From an uncultured Eubacteriales bacterium (GTDB lineage: Bacteria; Bacillota; Clostridia; Christensenellales; CAG-917): a stretch of DNA of 5,255 bases. The stretch is from contig URIZ01000025.1 in assembly GCA_900548005.1 (NCBI GenBank), positions 1-5,255 of the forward strand, written 5' to 3'. The notes under the pieces were generated by a model that was not told the origin of the DNA, ran no database searches, and saw nothing but the letters and a program-made list of their open reading frames with translations. The translations under genes and the position numbers were made by a program. Positions 1 to 5,144 of this stretch are shown in pieces (position 1 is the stretch's first letter; each line of letters opens with the position of its first letter).

Positions 1-24
1 GACGTAAGCTCGGCGCTTATCTCG

Positions 25-43
25 GCGTTCGCCTTGCGAACGC
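25..43. repeat. GC-rich perfect palindrome at the left edge
   Basis: An 8-bp perfect inverted repeat (GCGTTCGC, loop CTT, GCGAACGC). Just to its left the heptamer CTCGGCG occurs twice, at 9-15 and 21-27. No T-tract follows on either side, so it is not a convincing intrinsic terminator. It may be an interspersed palindromic element or the remains of an upstream gene's 3' region. The part left of the window cannot be seen. An open frame with a plausible look, ending at TAA 54-56, runs through the same bases. Confidence 0.5.
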
Positions 44-87
44 TCACTTCGAATAAACACATTACTTGTATAAGTTCAATATTTATA

Positions 88-116
88 TTTACAAAATGCG
101 GCGGACAATTTATAAT
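88..116 (+). promoter_or_regulatory. Sigma-A type promoter of the LUD-domain gene
   Basis: The -35 box is TTTACA (88-93), then a 17-nt spacer and a perfect TATAAT -10 box (111-116). Transcription should begin near 122-124, giving a leader of under 20 nt that still contains the ribosome binding site AGGTGA (132-137). Only one base differs from the consensus hexamers, so the promoter should be fairly strong without an activator. Confidence 0.8.
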
Positions 117-140
117 ATACAAAAAACATGCAGGTGAATT

Positions 141-746
141 ATGGATTTTGCAAAGATAAAAAGCAATCTTGAAAATCGTGGTTTTATCGTTTCGTGTTTT
201 GAAACGGCAAAGGACGCAAGCGAGTATCTCGACAGCCAAATAGACGGAAAAAGCGTCGGTTTTGGCGGATCGGTCACACTCGATCAAATGGGCGTGCTCA
301 AAATGCTTGAAACGCACAACAATGTGCTGTATCGTTTTGACAATCCCGACGGCAAGTCGCCTGTGGACATCATGAAAGAAGCCCTGACAGCCGATGTTTT
401 TCTCACGTCCGCAAACGGCGTTGCCGAGAGTGGCGAGATCATCAACATCGATGGCAACTGCAACAGAGTGGCAGGTGAGTTTTATGGGCACGAAAAGGTG
501 TATTTTGTCATCGGCAAAAACAAGATCGCGCCCGACTATGACAAGGCACTTTGGCGCGCTCGCAACATTGCCGCGCCCAAGAATGCGCAACGCCTAAACA
601 AAAACACGCCGTGCGCCGTGAAAGGCGACAGATGCTACGATTGTTCAAGTCCCGAGCGCATTTGCAAAGGTCTTGCCGTACTTTGGAAGAAACCCACCAA
701 TTGCCCCTATGAAATCGTTTTGATAAACGAAGATTTGGGATATTGA
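141..746 (+). CDS. LUD-domain protein, LutC/YkgG-like (DUF162 family)
   Basis: The 201-residue product matches the single-domain LUD (DUF162) family that includes LutC, a subunit of the LutABC lactate-oxidising complex. Recognisable family motifs are a glycine-rich GFGGSVTLDQMG segment (residues 40-51), the signature ANGVAESGEIINIDGNCNRVA (91-111), and a C-terminal cysteine cluster (C158, C165, C168, C175), followed by the family's usual ending with EDLGY. The cysteine spacing suggests a metal or redox site, but that is inference. The protein is soluble, with no signal peptide or membrane segment. The ATG is preceded by AGGTGA and a consensus promoter. No lutA or lutB homologue is in the window. 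Many stand-alone LUD proteins of clostridia have no proven role, so 'lactate utilization' is a family label rather than a demonstrated function. The gene ends in TGA and is followed by a shared terminator. Confidence 0.9.
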   Translation: MDFAKIKSNLENRGFIVSCFETAKDASEYLDSQIDGKSVGFGGSVTLDQMGVLKMLETHNNVLYRFDNPDGKSPVDIMKEALTADVFLTSANGVAESGEIINIDGNCNRVAGEFYGHEKVYFVIGKNKIAPDYDKALWRARNIAAPKNAQRLNKNTPCAVKGDRCYDCSSPERICKGLAVLWKKPTNCPYEIVLINEDLGY

Positions 747-866
747 GCAATATTTGCTATACAAAATAAACTCGGTAAATTCGTTTTCGGACGCTAAGTT
801 GCGCTCTCACACGATTTTGTCGGCAGAATTTATCAAATATCGGTGTCAATATACCGTTAGCTACAG

Positions 867-893
867 AAAAAGGAGCGAAAATCGCTCCTTTTT
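867..893. terminator. Bidirectional intrinsic terminator between convergent genes
   Basis: A 12-bp perfect stem (867-878 with 882-893) encloses an AAA loop. It has a GGAGCGA/TCGCTCC core flanked by five A on the left and five T on the right. It therefore works in both directions: for the LUD-domain gene on the plus strand (about 120 nt after its stop) and for the acyltransferase gene on the minus strand (about 35 nt after its stop). Between 747 and 866 I see no gene. Confidence 0.9.
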
Positions 894-926
894 AAGTTAT
901 TTTATGTTTTTTGATAAGTCAAAATC

Positions 927-2174
927 TCATTGCAAACTGTCGGCGTTTTCACTCTCGTCCGTATGTGATTGGGCGCAGTCTTCGGCGTGTTCCGTGTCGT
1001 TGTCGCTTGCTTTTGCGGTTGACGGATTGTCTGTCCGTTCGATTTGAACGTATGGTTGCGGGGCGGATTGTTCGTCCGCATCGATGTTTGTTTTTGCGGT
1101 TGCCGCTTTCTTTGCGCGAGCGTTTTTGACAAGTTTTTCAAATGCCATAGTGATTGGTTTGTCGATGAGAAGGCGCAATTGCTCGATCGCCATACAAACA
1201 AAGAACGTTGCCGCCACAAAACCGAGCATAATCAAGAATGACACGTTGGAATCGTAAAATTTGCTTGCGTGGAAGATGTTTTGATACATATATCCGCGCA
1301 TTTCGTTGCTGTCGTGAATCAGATATATGCCAAACATCGTTGCGGATACGCCCGTAATAAATTTTGAAAAGCGCACGGAAGTGGGTTTCACGTCTTTGAG
1401 AGCGACAAGCAGAATGATTGCCGATGCCGAGCGCACGATAGAGCATTGTGCTGTGTCGCAAAAGTATCCCGCAACCAAAGTCGCGCTGTATGCGAGAATT
1501 GGCACAAACATCCACTTTTTCGGCACTTTCACGTCATATTTTCTCACGAACGCCGCAATAAAGTAGAGCATAATAAACCAAATCACGTTGTATCCGTCAC
1601 CCATGGCAAGTTGCGGAAGTACGTGAACGTCGCCCGCGAGTATGCCGAGCACGATAAAGACTGCGCATGCCGCAAAGTGCGTCTTTTTGTCTATGCGCGC
1701 GATAACGACATTGAGCAGGGGAGATGCCAGCATCATAAATATGTATGCCGAGAAAAACCAGTATTTGCCGCATATCACGGGAAAAAGCGAAGACAAAAGC
1801 CAGTTCCAAGAGAAACTCTCTTTGCCGTATATGCACAAAAACACGACAAAAAGCGTCATGCTATATATCCACAATTGCGCGTAGAGTTTTGCAAGACGTT
1901 GCCATTTGAGTTTTTTTGACGTGCAAGTGAAGTACGCGCCTATGAGCACGAAAAGATTGACGGACGGATTGAACAAAGACGTCAATATTCTTCCGAATAC
2001 GAAATTTGCGCCTGTCATGTTGTTTGCAAAACCGCCATGCCCCAAGAAGTGCGAGCTTACGATCAAAAACATCGCAACGATGCGCGCAATGTCAAAGGCG
2101 CAGTTGCGCGGTTGTTTCATTGTCGGCGCGGTGGCGGTTGAAAGTTGAATTGAGTTTTCCGTTTCCTGTTCCAT
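927..2174 (-). CDS. Acyltransferase-3 family integral membrane protein
   Basis: A 415-residue polytopic membrane protein of the acyltransferase-3 family (OafA/WecH type), whose members usually move acetyl or similar acyl groups onto cell-surface polysaccharides. Family landmarks are the first helix with Arg31 and His42 (the conserved R-x10-H pair; FDIARIVAMFLIVSSH), NLFVLIGAYF (73-82), YWFFSAYIFMMLASPLLN (138-155) and FGIYLIHD (281-288). About ten hydrophobic segments lie between residues 27 and 330. After the last helix (about 311-330) comes a basic stretch and then a hydrophilic, acidic Ala/Asp/Glu/Ser-rich tail of about 60 residues (from about 356) that is not part of the usual domain. The ATG at 2174 is chosen because a consensus promoter lies immediately upstream. 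It has no Shine-Dalgarno sequence and is probably leaderless. An upstream TTG at 2252 is open in frame but would lie upstream of that promoter. The acceptor substrate cannot be told, and no surface-polysaccharide genes are nearby. Confidence 0.88.
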   Translation of the reverse strand: MEQETENSIQLSTATAPTMKQPRNCAFDIARIVAMFLIVSSHFLGHGGFANNMTGANFVFGRILTSLFNPSVNLFVLIGAYFTCTSKKLKWQRLAKLYAQLWIYSMTLFVVFLCIYGKESFSWNWLLSSLFPVICGKYWFFSAYIFMMLASPLLNVVIARIDKKTHFAACAVFIVLGILAGDVHVLPQLAMGDGYNVIWFIMLYFIAAFVRKYDVKVPKKWMFVPILAYSATLVAGYFCDTAQCSIVRSASAIILLVALKDVKPTSVRFSKFITGVSATMFGIYLIHDSNEMRGYMYQNIFHASKFYDSNVSFLIMLGFVAATFFVCMAIEQLRLLIDKPITMAFEKLVKNARAKKAATAKTNIDADEQSAPQPYVQIERTDNPSTAKASDNDTEHAEDCAQSHTDESENADSLQ

Positions 2175-2181
2175 AAAAACG

Positions 2182-2210
2182 ATTATACAACTTATCGATG
2201 TGGCAAGCAA
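2182..2210 (-). promoter_or_regulatory. Promoter of the acyltransferase gene, giving a leaderless mRNA
   Basis: On the minus strand a TTGCTT -35 box (2210-2205) is separated by 17 nt from a perfect TATAAT -10 box (2187-2182). Only seven bases lie between the -10 box and the ATG at 2174, so the predicted start of transcription is at or within one or two bases of the ATG. Those seven bases (CGTTTTT) contain no ribosome binding site. Confidence 0.7.
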
Positions 2211-2268
2211 GCAAAACGCAATGCCACGCAAAGTTTGCAAGCAACAATGCAAAGTTTTAGCTCACAAC

Positions 2269-2302
2269 AAAAAAAACAAGCGACGCAGGGTGCGACGCTT
2301 GT
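2269..2302 (-). terminator. Intrinsic terminator of the M3 peptidase gene
   Basis: The stem pairs ACAAGCG (2276-2282) with CGCTTGT (2296-2302), then after an A-A mismatch CGCA (2284-2287) with TGCG (2291-2294), around a GGG loop. Read on the minus strand it is followed by eight T (2276-2269). It lies about 65 nt after the peptidase stop. A T7 run at 2307-2313 could let it work weakly on the plus strand too. Confidence 0.85.
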
Positions 2303-2367
2303 GCGGTTTTTTTGTGGTTTTCACGCAAAACGAGTGATTAGATGCGTGATTTTGATTGATAAAAGTC

Positions 2368-4053
2368 TTATTTTGCCAACGATTCGAGGATTTTCTCGCT
2401 CTTTTGTGCCACTTCTTTGAGTGCGCCGTCTTCAAAGGGGGAGTTTATGCCTGCCTCTTTGAGCATGTCGGTGAACAGTTCCGTTCCGCCTTTTGACGTG
2501 AATGTGAGATAGCGGTTGAATGCGTCTTGATAGTCGTCAAGTGACTTGAACAAGAATTGCAAAGCGTCCGATTGCGCAAGGCAGTAGTCGATATAGTAGA
2601 AGGGCGATTCATAGATGTGCATTTGATATTGCCATCTCGTGCCTTTGTCGAAGTAGCGCATGCCCTTGGTGTTGAGATAGGGGCGGAATTTCGCCTCGAG
2701 TTTGTTCCATTCTTCGTTGCGTTGCGCGGGGGTAAGCTCGGGATGCTCGTATACGACGTGTTGGAAAGCGTCCACGATCGTGCCGTAGGTCAGGAAGGAC
2801 AGATTGTCGAAAAGGTGCTTGAATTTGTAGTCGTTTGCGCGCTCGGCAAAGAATTTGTCCATAAACTTCCAGCAGAAACATTCCATGCTCATAGAGTGCG
2901 TTTCGGCGGTTTCCATGCCCAAAGTCGCCTCGGGATCGTGGTTGTTTTTGAAGGAGAGATAGCTTGCAAATGCGTGACCTGCCTCGTGCGTCAACACGTC
3001 CACGTCGCCCGACGTTCCGTTGAAGTTGGCAAGGATGAAGGGTTGCTTGTATTTGGCAAATTCCGTGCAGTAGCCGCCACCCCATTTGCCTTCGCGCGAC
3101 ATAACGTCAAAAGCGTCGTTTTCTATCATCATATCGATGAAATCGCCCGTTTGCTTGCTCATCTCGTGGTACATTTCGCGACCTTTTTCAAACATTTGCT
3201 CGGCGTTGAGAACGGGGGCGGGATCGCCCGATGCAAAGCACACGCCGTAGTCGTAGAGTTTCATATCGTCAATGCCCATGCTCTTTGCGCGAGCGGTGCG
3301 GATGCGGCTGACAACGGGCACGATGTCGTTGAGCACGTTTTGGCGGAATTTTTCCACTTTTTCGCGGTCATAGCAAATTCTGCCCATGCGGTAGTAGCCA
3401 AGCTCGACAAAGTCTTTGTATCCCATCTTTTTTGCCATGCGGTCACGCACTTTTACAAGTCTGTCAAACGTGCCGTCAAGGATATCGCTGTTTTTCTCAA
3501 ACACTTCGCCGAGCGCGTCATAGGCTTCTTTTCTCGTGTTGCGGTCCGCATCTTCCATATATCTGCGAAGTATGGTCAGCGGCATTTTCTCTCCGCGGAA
3601 ATCGACGGTGAATTCGCTCATAAACTGCGAATATTCGTTGACGATCGCGCTCTCTTCTTGCAGATCGGGCACAATGCTCTCGTCAAGTGCTTTGAGCGAA
3701 ACTTCATAGTTTTTGTACACAGTGACGGGCAGTCTTTTTTCGACTTCCGCGCGGAAGGGCGTTGACATCATCGCTTGCATATACGCAATTTGCACACCCG
3801 ACAACAAGGGTGCGTTTTGTTCGTAGTATTCTTTCTCCGCCTTGTAGAATTCGTCTTTGGTGTTGCAAGACCAGCGCATATAGGACAATGCGCTCTCGGT
3901 GTTCAATTCTTCGGTGACGGAGAGCAGCTGTTTTCTTGCCGCAAGCACGTCATCGGCGGACTTTGCGTTTTTGATGCTATCGATGCAAAGCTCGTATGCT
4001 TTTTTCACGTCTTGGATGTCGCATCTTTGATATGGAATGTCGCAAACTTTCAT
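2368..4053 (-). CDS. M3-family zinc oligoendopeptidase (PepF-related)
   Basis: A 561-residue cytoplasmic metallopeptidase of family M3, close to the usual length of the PepF-related oligoendopeptidase group. Such enzymes cut short peptides and act in peptide turnover. The zinc site is visible: HEAGH at residues 356-360 (His356 and His360 bind zinc, Glu357 is catalytic) and a third ligand, probably Glu384 in ETAETHSMSME (381-391). Other family features are the NFNGTSGDVDVLTHE lead-in (343-357) and the Tyr/His-rich segment near the C-terminus (about 500-520; WQYQMHIYESPFYYIDY) that lines the active site in relatives. No signal peptide is seen. The ATG is well placed behind AGGAG (4063-4059) with a 5-nt gap. 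The gene has its own promoter and terminator. The variant with HSMSME fits the M3 group distinct from classical PepF, so I do not assign the symbol pepF. Confidence 0.95.
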   Translation of the reverse strand: MKVCDIPYQRCDIQDVKKAYELCIDSIKNAKSADDVLAARKQLLSVTEELNTESALSYMRWSCNTKDEFYKAEKEYYEQNAPLLSGVQIAYMQAMMSTPFRAEVEKRLPVTVYKNYEVSLKALDESIVPDLQEESAIVNEYSQFMSEFTVDFRGEKMPLTILRRYMEDADRNTRKEAYDALGEVFEKNSDILDGTFDRLVKVRDRMAKKMGYKDFVELGYYRMGRICYDREKVEKFRQNVLNDIVPVVSRIRTARAKSMGIDDMKLYDYGVCFASGDPAPVLNAEQMFEKGREMYHEMSKQTGDFIDMMIENDAFDVMSREGKWGGGYCTEFAKYKQPFILANFNGTSGDVDVLTHEAGHAFASYLSFKNNHDPEATLGMETAETHSMSMECFCWKFMDKFFAERANDYKFKHLFDNLSFLTYGTIVDAFQHVVYEHPELTPAQRNEEWNKLEAKFRPYLNTKGMRYFDKGTRWQYQMHIYESPFYYIDYCLAQSDALQFLFKSLDDYQDAFNRYLTFTSKGGTELFTDMLKEAGINSPFEDGALKEVAQKSEKILESLAK

Positions 4054-4107
4054 AAAAACTCCTTTTATGTAGATGTATATTTATAACTATAAATCATTGA
4101 TGAAATC

Positions 4108-4136
4108 ATTATTTGCCAACATTGCCGATTTGTCAA
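4108..4136 (-). promoter_or_regulatory. Promoter of the M3 peptidase gene
   Basis: On the minus strand a perfect TTGACA -35 box (4136-4131) is followed after 17 nt by AATAAT (4113-4108). The start point would be near 4101, giving a leader of about 45-50 nt that ends with the AAAAGGAG ribosome binding site. The -35 box begins only three bases after the upstream gene's terminator stem. Confidence 0.8.
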
Positions 4137-4137
4137 G

Positions 4138-4167
4138 AAAAAAAGCGACTCATTTGAGCCGCTTTTT
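4138..4167 (-). terminator. Intrinsic terminator of the lipoprotein gene
   Basis: The stem pairs AAAAAGCG (4140-4147) with CGCTTTTT (4160-4167) and, past one A-C mismatch, CTC with GAG around an ATTT loop. Read on the minus strand the T-tract is seven bases (4144-4138). It starts 13 nt after the lipoprotein stop codon and insulates that gene from the peptidase promoter just beyond. The T5 on the right side may give weak plus-strand activity. Confidence 0.85.
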
Positions 4168-4179
4168 GAATATTGCCGT

Positions 4180-4611
4180 TTACGCTATCGTAAACATTGC
4201 CTCAAGACCTTTGTTGGGATGATATGTCCATGAAACCGTTATTCCGTTTGCGGTTACCTCTTGCCGTCCTTGCATTGCGGTTGTTTTCAGCATGCGCTGA
4301 TAAATATAATCGGGGAGTTTCAATGCAGTTATTGCTGATTTCAGAATCTCAAGATATGTGGCGTTGTAATAATCGTCTATATCATAGGGATTTGTATCTA
4401 CTTGAAGATAAGATTTATCACTTCCGAGTGTATAGCAAGAATTCCAGCCGAACTCTTTGTATAGGGTGTCATAAGCGGTATTCAACGGGTTACTTTTTGA
4501 ATTTCCATGATTTGAATTGTTGTTTGAATTATCGTCGCAAGCGCAAAGAAGTAAGGATAATACGATAATCAAAATTGTTGCTACAATAATGATTTTTCTT
4601 TTGTTTTCCAT
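4180..4611 (-). CDS. Small secreted lipoprotein of unknown function
   Basis: A 143-residue protein with a typical lipoprotein signal: a basic start (MENKRK), a hydrophobic core (residues 7-22) and the lipobox LCAC with the lipidated cysteine at Cys25. Asp26 follows. Next is an Asn/Ser-rich linker (about 26-41) and a compact C-terminal domain of about 100 residues. This has a YLEILKSAITALKLPDYIYQRM helix region and a GRQEVTANGITVSWTYHP segment (about 115-132). I have an impression of similar small lipoproteins in other Bacillota but no named family, so the function is unknown. The mature protein should sit on the outer face of the membrane. The ATG has AAAGGAG (4625-4619) seven bases upstream. 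The gene is divergent from a Cro-type regulator. Its perfect-consensus promoter carries a palindromic operator in its spacer, so it is probably repressed by default. The gene is visibly more AT-rich than the peptidase gene, which may indicate transfer. Confidence 0.85.
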   Translation of the reverse strand: MENKRKIIIVATILIIVLSLLLCACDDNSNNNSNHGNSKSNPLNTAYDTLYKEFGWNSCYTLGSDKSYLQVDTNPYDIDDYYNATYLEILKSAITALKLPDYIYQRMLKTTAMQGRQEVTANGITVSWTYHPNKGLEAMFTIA

Positions 4612-4630
4612 ATTTATTCTCCTTTCTTTT

Positions 4631-4658
4631 ATTATAACACCATTTGGTGTAATGTCAA
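4631..4658 (-). promoter_or_regulatory. Consensus promoter of the lipoprotein gene with embedded operator
   Basis: On the minus strand a perfect TTGACA (4658-4653) and a perfect TATAAT (4636-4631) are 16 nt apart. The 14-bp palindrome of operator 1 occupies 4637-4650, touching the -10 box and leaving two bases before the -35 box. A protein bound there would block RNA polymerase. The leader would be only about 12-16 nt, starting at the ribosome binding site. Confidence 0.9.
4637..4650. promoter_or_regulatory. Operator 1: perfect 14-bp palindrome
   Basis: ACACCATTTGGTGT is a perfect dyad (ACACCA-TT-TGGTGT). The same core, ACACCATTTGG, recurs in operator 2, whose centre is 29 bp away. The site lies inside the lipoprotein promoter spacer. 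The likely binder is the divergently encoded Cro-type regulator, by the usual logic of such pairs. Binding itself is inferred. Confidence 0.85.
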
Positions 4659-4684
4659 TATTTTTACACCATTTGGCGTAAAAT
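4656..4684 (+). promoter_or_regulatory. Probable weak promoter of the Cro-type regulator
   Basis: TAAAAT at 4679-4684 is the best -10 candidate upstream of the regulator, but the hexamer 17 nt before it (CAATAT, 4656-4661) is a poor -35 box. Transcription would start near 4691, right at the AAAGGAG ribosome binding site. Other pairings, such as TTTACA at 4663-4668 with TAAAAA at 4686-4691, would leave no leader for that binding site. The assignment is tentative. Confidence 0.45.
4662..4683. promoter_or_regulatory. Operator 2: 22-bp palindrome with one mismatch
   Basis: The left arm TTTTACACCA (4662-4671) and right arm TGGCGTAAAA (4674-4683) pair at nine of ten positions around a central TT. 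The mismatch is A4668 opposite C4677. It shares the ACACCATTTGG core with operator 1 and overlaps the presumed -10 box of the regulator gene (TAAAAT, 4679-4684). This placement suggests autoregulation. The imperfect right arm would be expected to give a different affinity from operator 1. Confidence 0.8.
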
Positions 4685-4703
4685 TTAAAAAAAGGAGAAA
4701 ATT

Positions 4704-4910
4704 ATGTATTCGGAAAGATTTTCTGAAAGGTTGAGAGAGTTGATTGGAGATAGAAGTATTCGTTCTGTCGCAAAAGAACTCGGTATTCCGCAACAAACTT
4801 TATCGCGATATGTGTTGAATCAACGAGAAATCGGAATTGAAAATTTGTGCAAAATCGCAAATTATTTTAATGAAGATTTGGATTATTTGACAGGTCGCAA
4901 AGAATATTGA
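4704..4910 (+). CDS. Cro/C1 (XRE) family HTH transcriptional regulator
   Basis: A 68-residue protein made up almost entirely of one Cro/C1-type helix-turn-helix domain. The helix-turn-helix spans roughly residues 20-39 (SVAKELGIPQQTLSRYVLNQ). The rest fits the family pattern, including IENLCKIANYFNEDLDYLTGR (45-65), an ending typical of small phage-like and mobile-element repressors. There is no ligand-binding or peptidase domain, so if it has an inducer the sequence does not show it. AAAGGAG (4691-4697) lies six bases before the ATG. The gene is divergent from the lipoprotein gene. Two similar palindromes in the shared gap suggest that it represses both the lipoprotein and itself, though activation of one side is also possible. 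A strong terminator follows directly. Its A+T-rich codons match the lipoprotein gene rather than the peptidase. Confidence 0.92.
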   Translation: MYSERFSERLRELIGDRSIRSVAKELGIPQQTLSRYVLNQREIGIENLCKIANYFNEDLDYLTGRKEY

Positions 4911-4915
4911 ACATT

Positions 4916-4939
4916 GGCGCACTCGTGCGCCTTTTTTTT
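4916..4939 (+). terminator. Strong intrinsic terminator of the regulator gene
   Basis: GGCGCAC (4916-4922) pairs with GTGCGCC (4925-4931), leaving a CTCG-type tight loop. Eight T follow at 4932-4939. It begins six bases after the TGA stop. Confidence 0.95.
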
Positions 4940-4951
4940 CTAACTCTAGAG

Positions 4952-4991
4952 AAAAAATAAAAAACGCCGTTCTTATGAGCGACGTTTTTTT
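4952..4991. terminator. Bidirectional terminator, probably for minus-strand transcription from the repeat array
   Basis: AAAAAACG (4959-4966) pairs with CGTTTTTT (4983-4990). Past one C-A mismatch the stem continues with CG/CG, a T-G wobble and TC/GA around a TTAT loop. T-rich tracts flank both sides, since the left side (4952-4964) reads as T-rich on the minus strand. The regulator already has its own terminator, so this one most likely ends transcription coming leftwards from 5008 onwards. It starts 17 nt beyond the minus-strand stop at 5008-5010. Confidence 0.8.
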
Positions 4992-5007
4992 ATTTTTAGT
5001 TAATTGA

Positions 5008-5055
5008 TTATTTAGTCAAACCTTCTTGCACGGCAACCGCACATGCGACCGATTG
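5008..5055 (-). pseudogene. Detached C-terminal coding fragment, copy 1
   Basis: The minus strand encodes SVACAVAVQEGLTK followed by TAA (5010-5008). An in-frame TAA at 5058-5056 lies just upstream, so no gene can be read into it. It is recognised as coding-derived because copy 2, 137 bp away, encodes the same last 13 residues with four nucleotide changes, all at third codon positions and all synonymous. I do not recognise the parent protein. The sequence suggests the Ala/Val-rich last helix of some enzyme. A tail read only as noncoding RNA is the alternative. Confidence 0.5.
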
Positions 5056-5064
5056 TTATACACC

Positions 5065-5090
5065 AAAAAAGCACCTATGCAGGTGCTTTT
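5065..5090 (-). terminator. Terminator-like hairpin in repeat unit 1
   Basis: AAAAGCACCT (5067-5076) pairs perfectly with AGGTGCTTTT (5081-5090) around ATGC. Read on the minus strand it ends in six T (5070-5065). It lies downstream of the copy-2 stop codon and would terminate transcripts coming from that copy. An outer ACCAA/TTGGT pairing (5062-5066 with 5096-5100) lengthens it. Confidence 0.75.
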
Positions 5091-5144
5091 GGGTTTTGGT
5101 TCTACTTTGCTACGCAAACAATTTAGCGTTGCTATGCGCACAAC

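Noticed and set aside
746..758. Small hairpin AGCAA-TAT-TTGCT overlapping the LUD-gene stop
   Set aside because: A 5-bp AT-rich stem with no T-tract is too weak to claim as a terminator. The strong terminator is at 867-893.
754..1047. A 97-codon open frame on the plus strand after the LUD-domain gene
   Set aside because: It runs through the shared terminator and into the antisense strand of the acyltransferase gene. It has no ribosome binding site and no protein-like pattern.
2175..2252. A longer acyltransferase start at a TTG codon, adding 26 hydrophobic residues
   Set aside because: It has no ribosome binding site, it would start upstream of the consensus promoter at 2182-2210, and the family domain begins well after the ATG at 2174.
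2557..3765. A 402-codon open frame on the plus strand, antisense to the M3 peptidase gene
   Set aside because: The minus-strand product has a full zinc-peptidase signature, promoter and ribosome binding site. The antisense frame has no ribosome binding site, a composition typical of a reverse-frame shadow, and no recognisable domain.
4093..4109. Imperfect inverted repeat near the peptidase start site (TGAT-GAA-ATCA) as a possible operator
   Set aside because: Four-base arms in AT-rich DNA are expected by chance and no second copy supports it.
4197..4568. A 123-codon open frame antisense to the lipoprotein gene
   Set aside because: The minus-strand frame has a complete lipoprotein signal, ribosome binding site, promoter and terminator. 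The antisense frame has none of these.
4180..4910. Toxin-antitoxin pair
   Set aside because: The genes are divergent rather than an operon, the partner is a secreted lipoprotein with a standard signal peptide, and neither protein resembles a known toxin.
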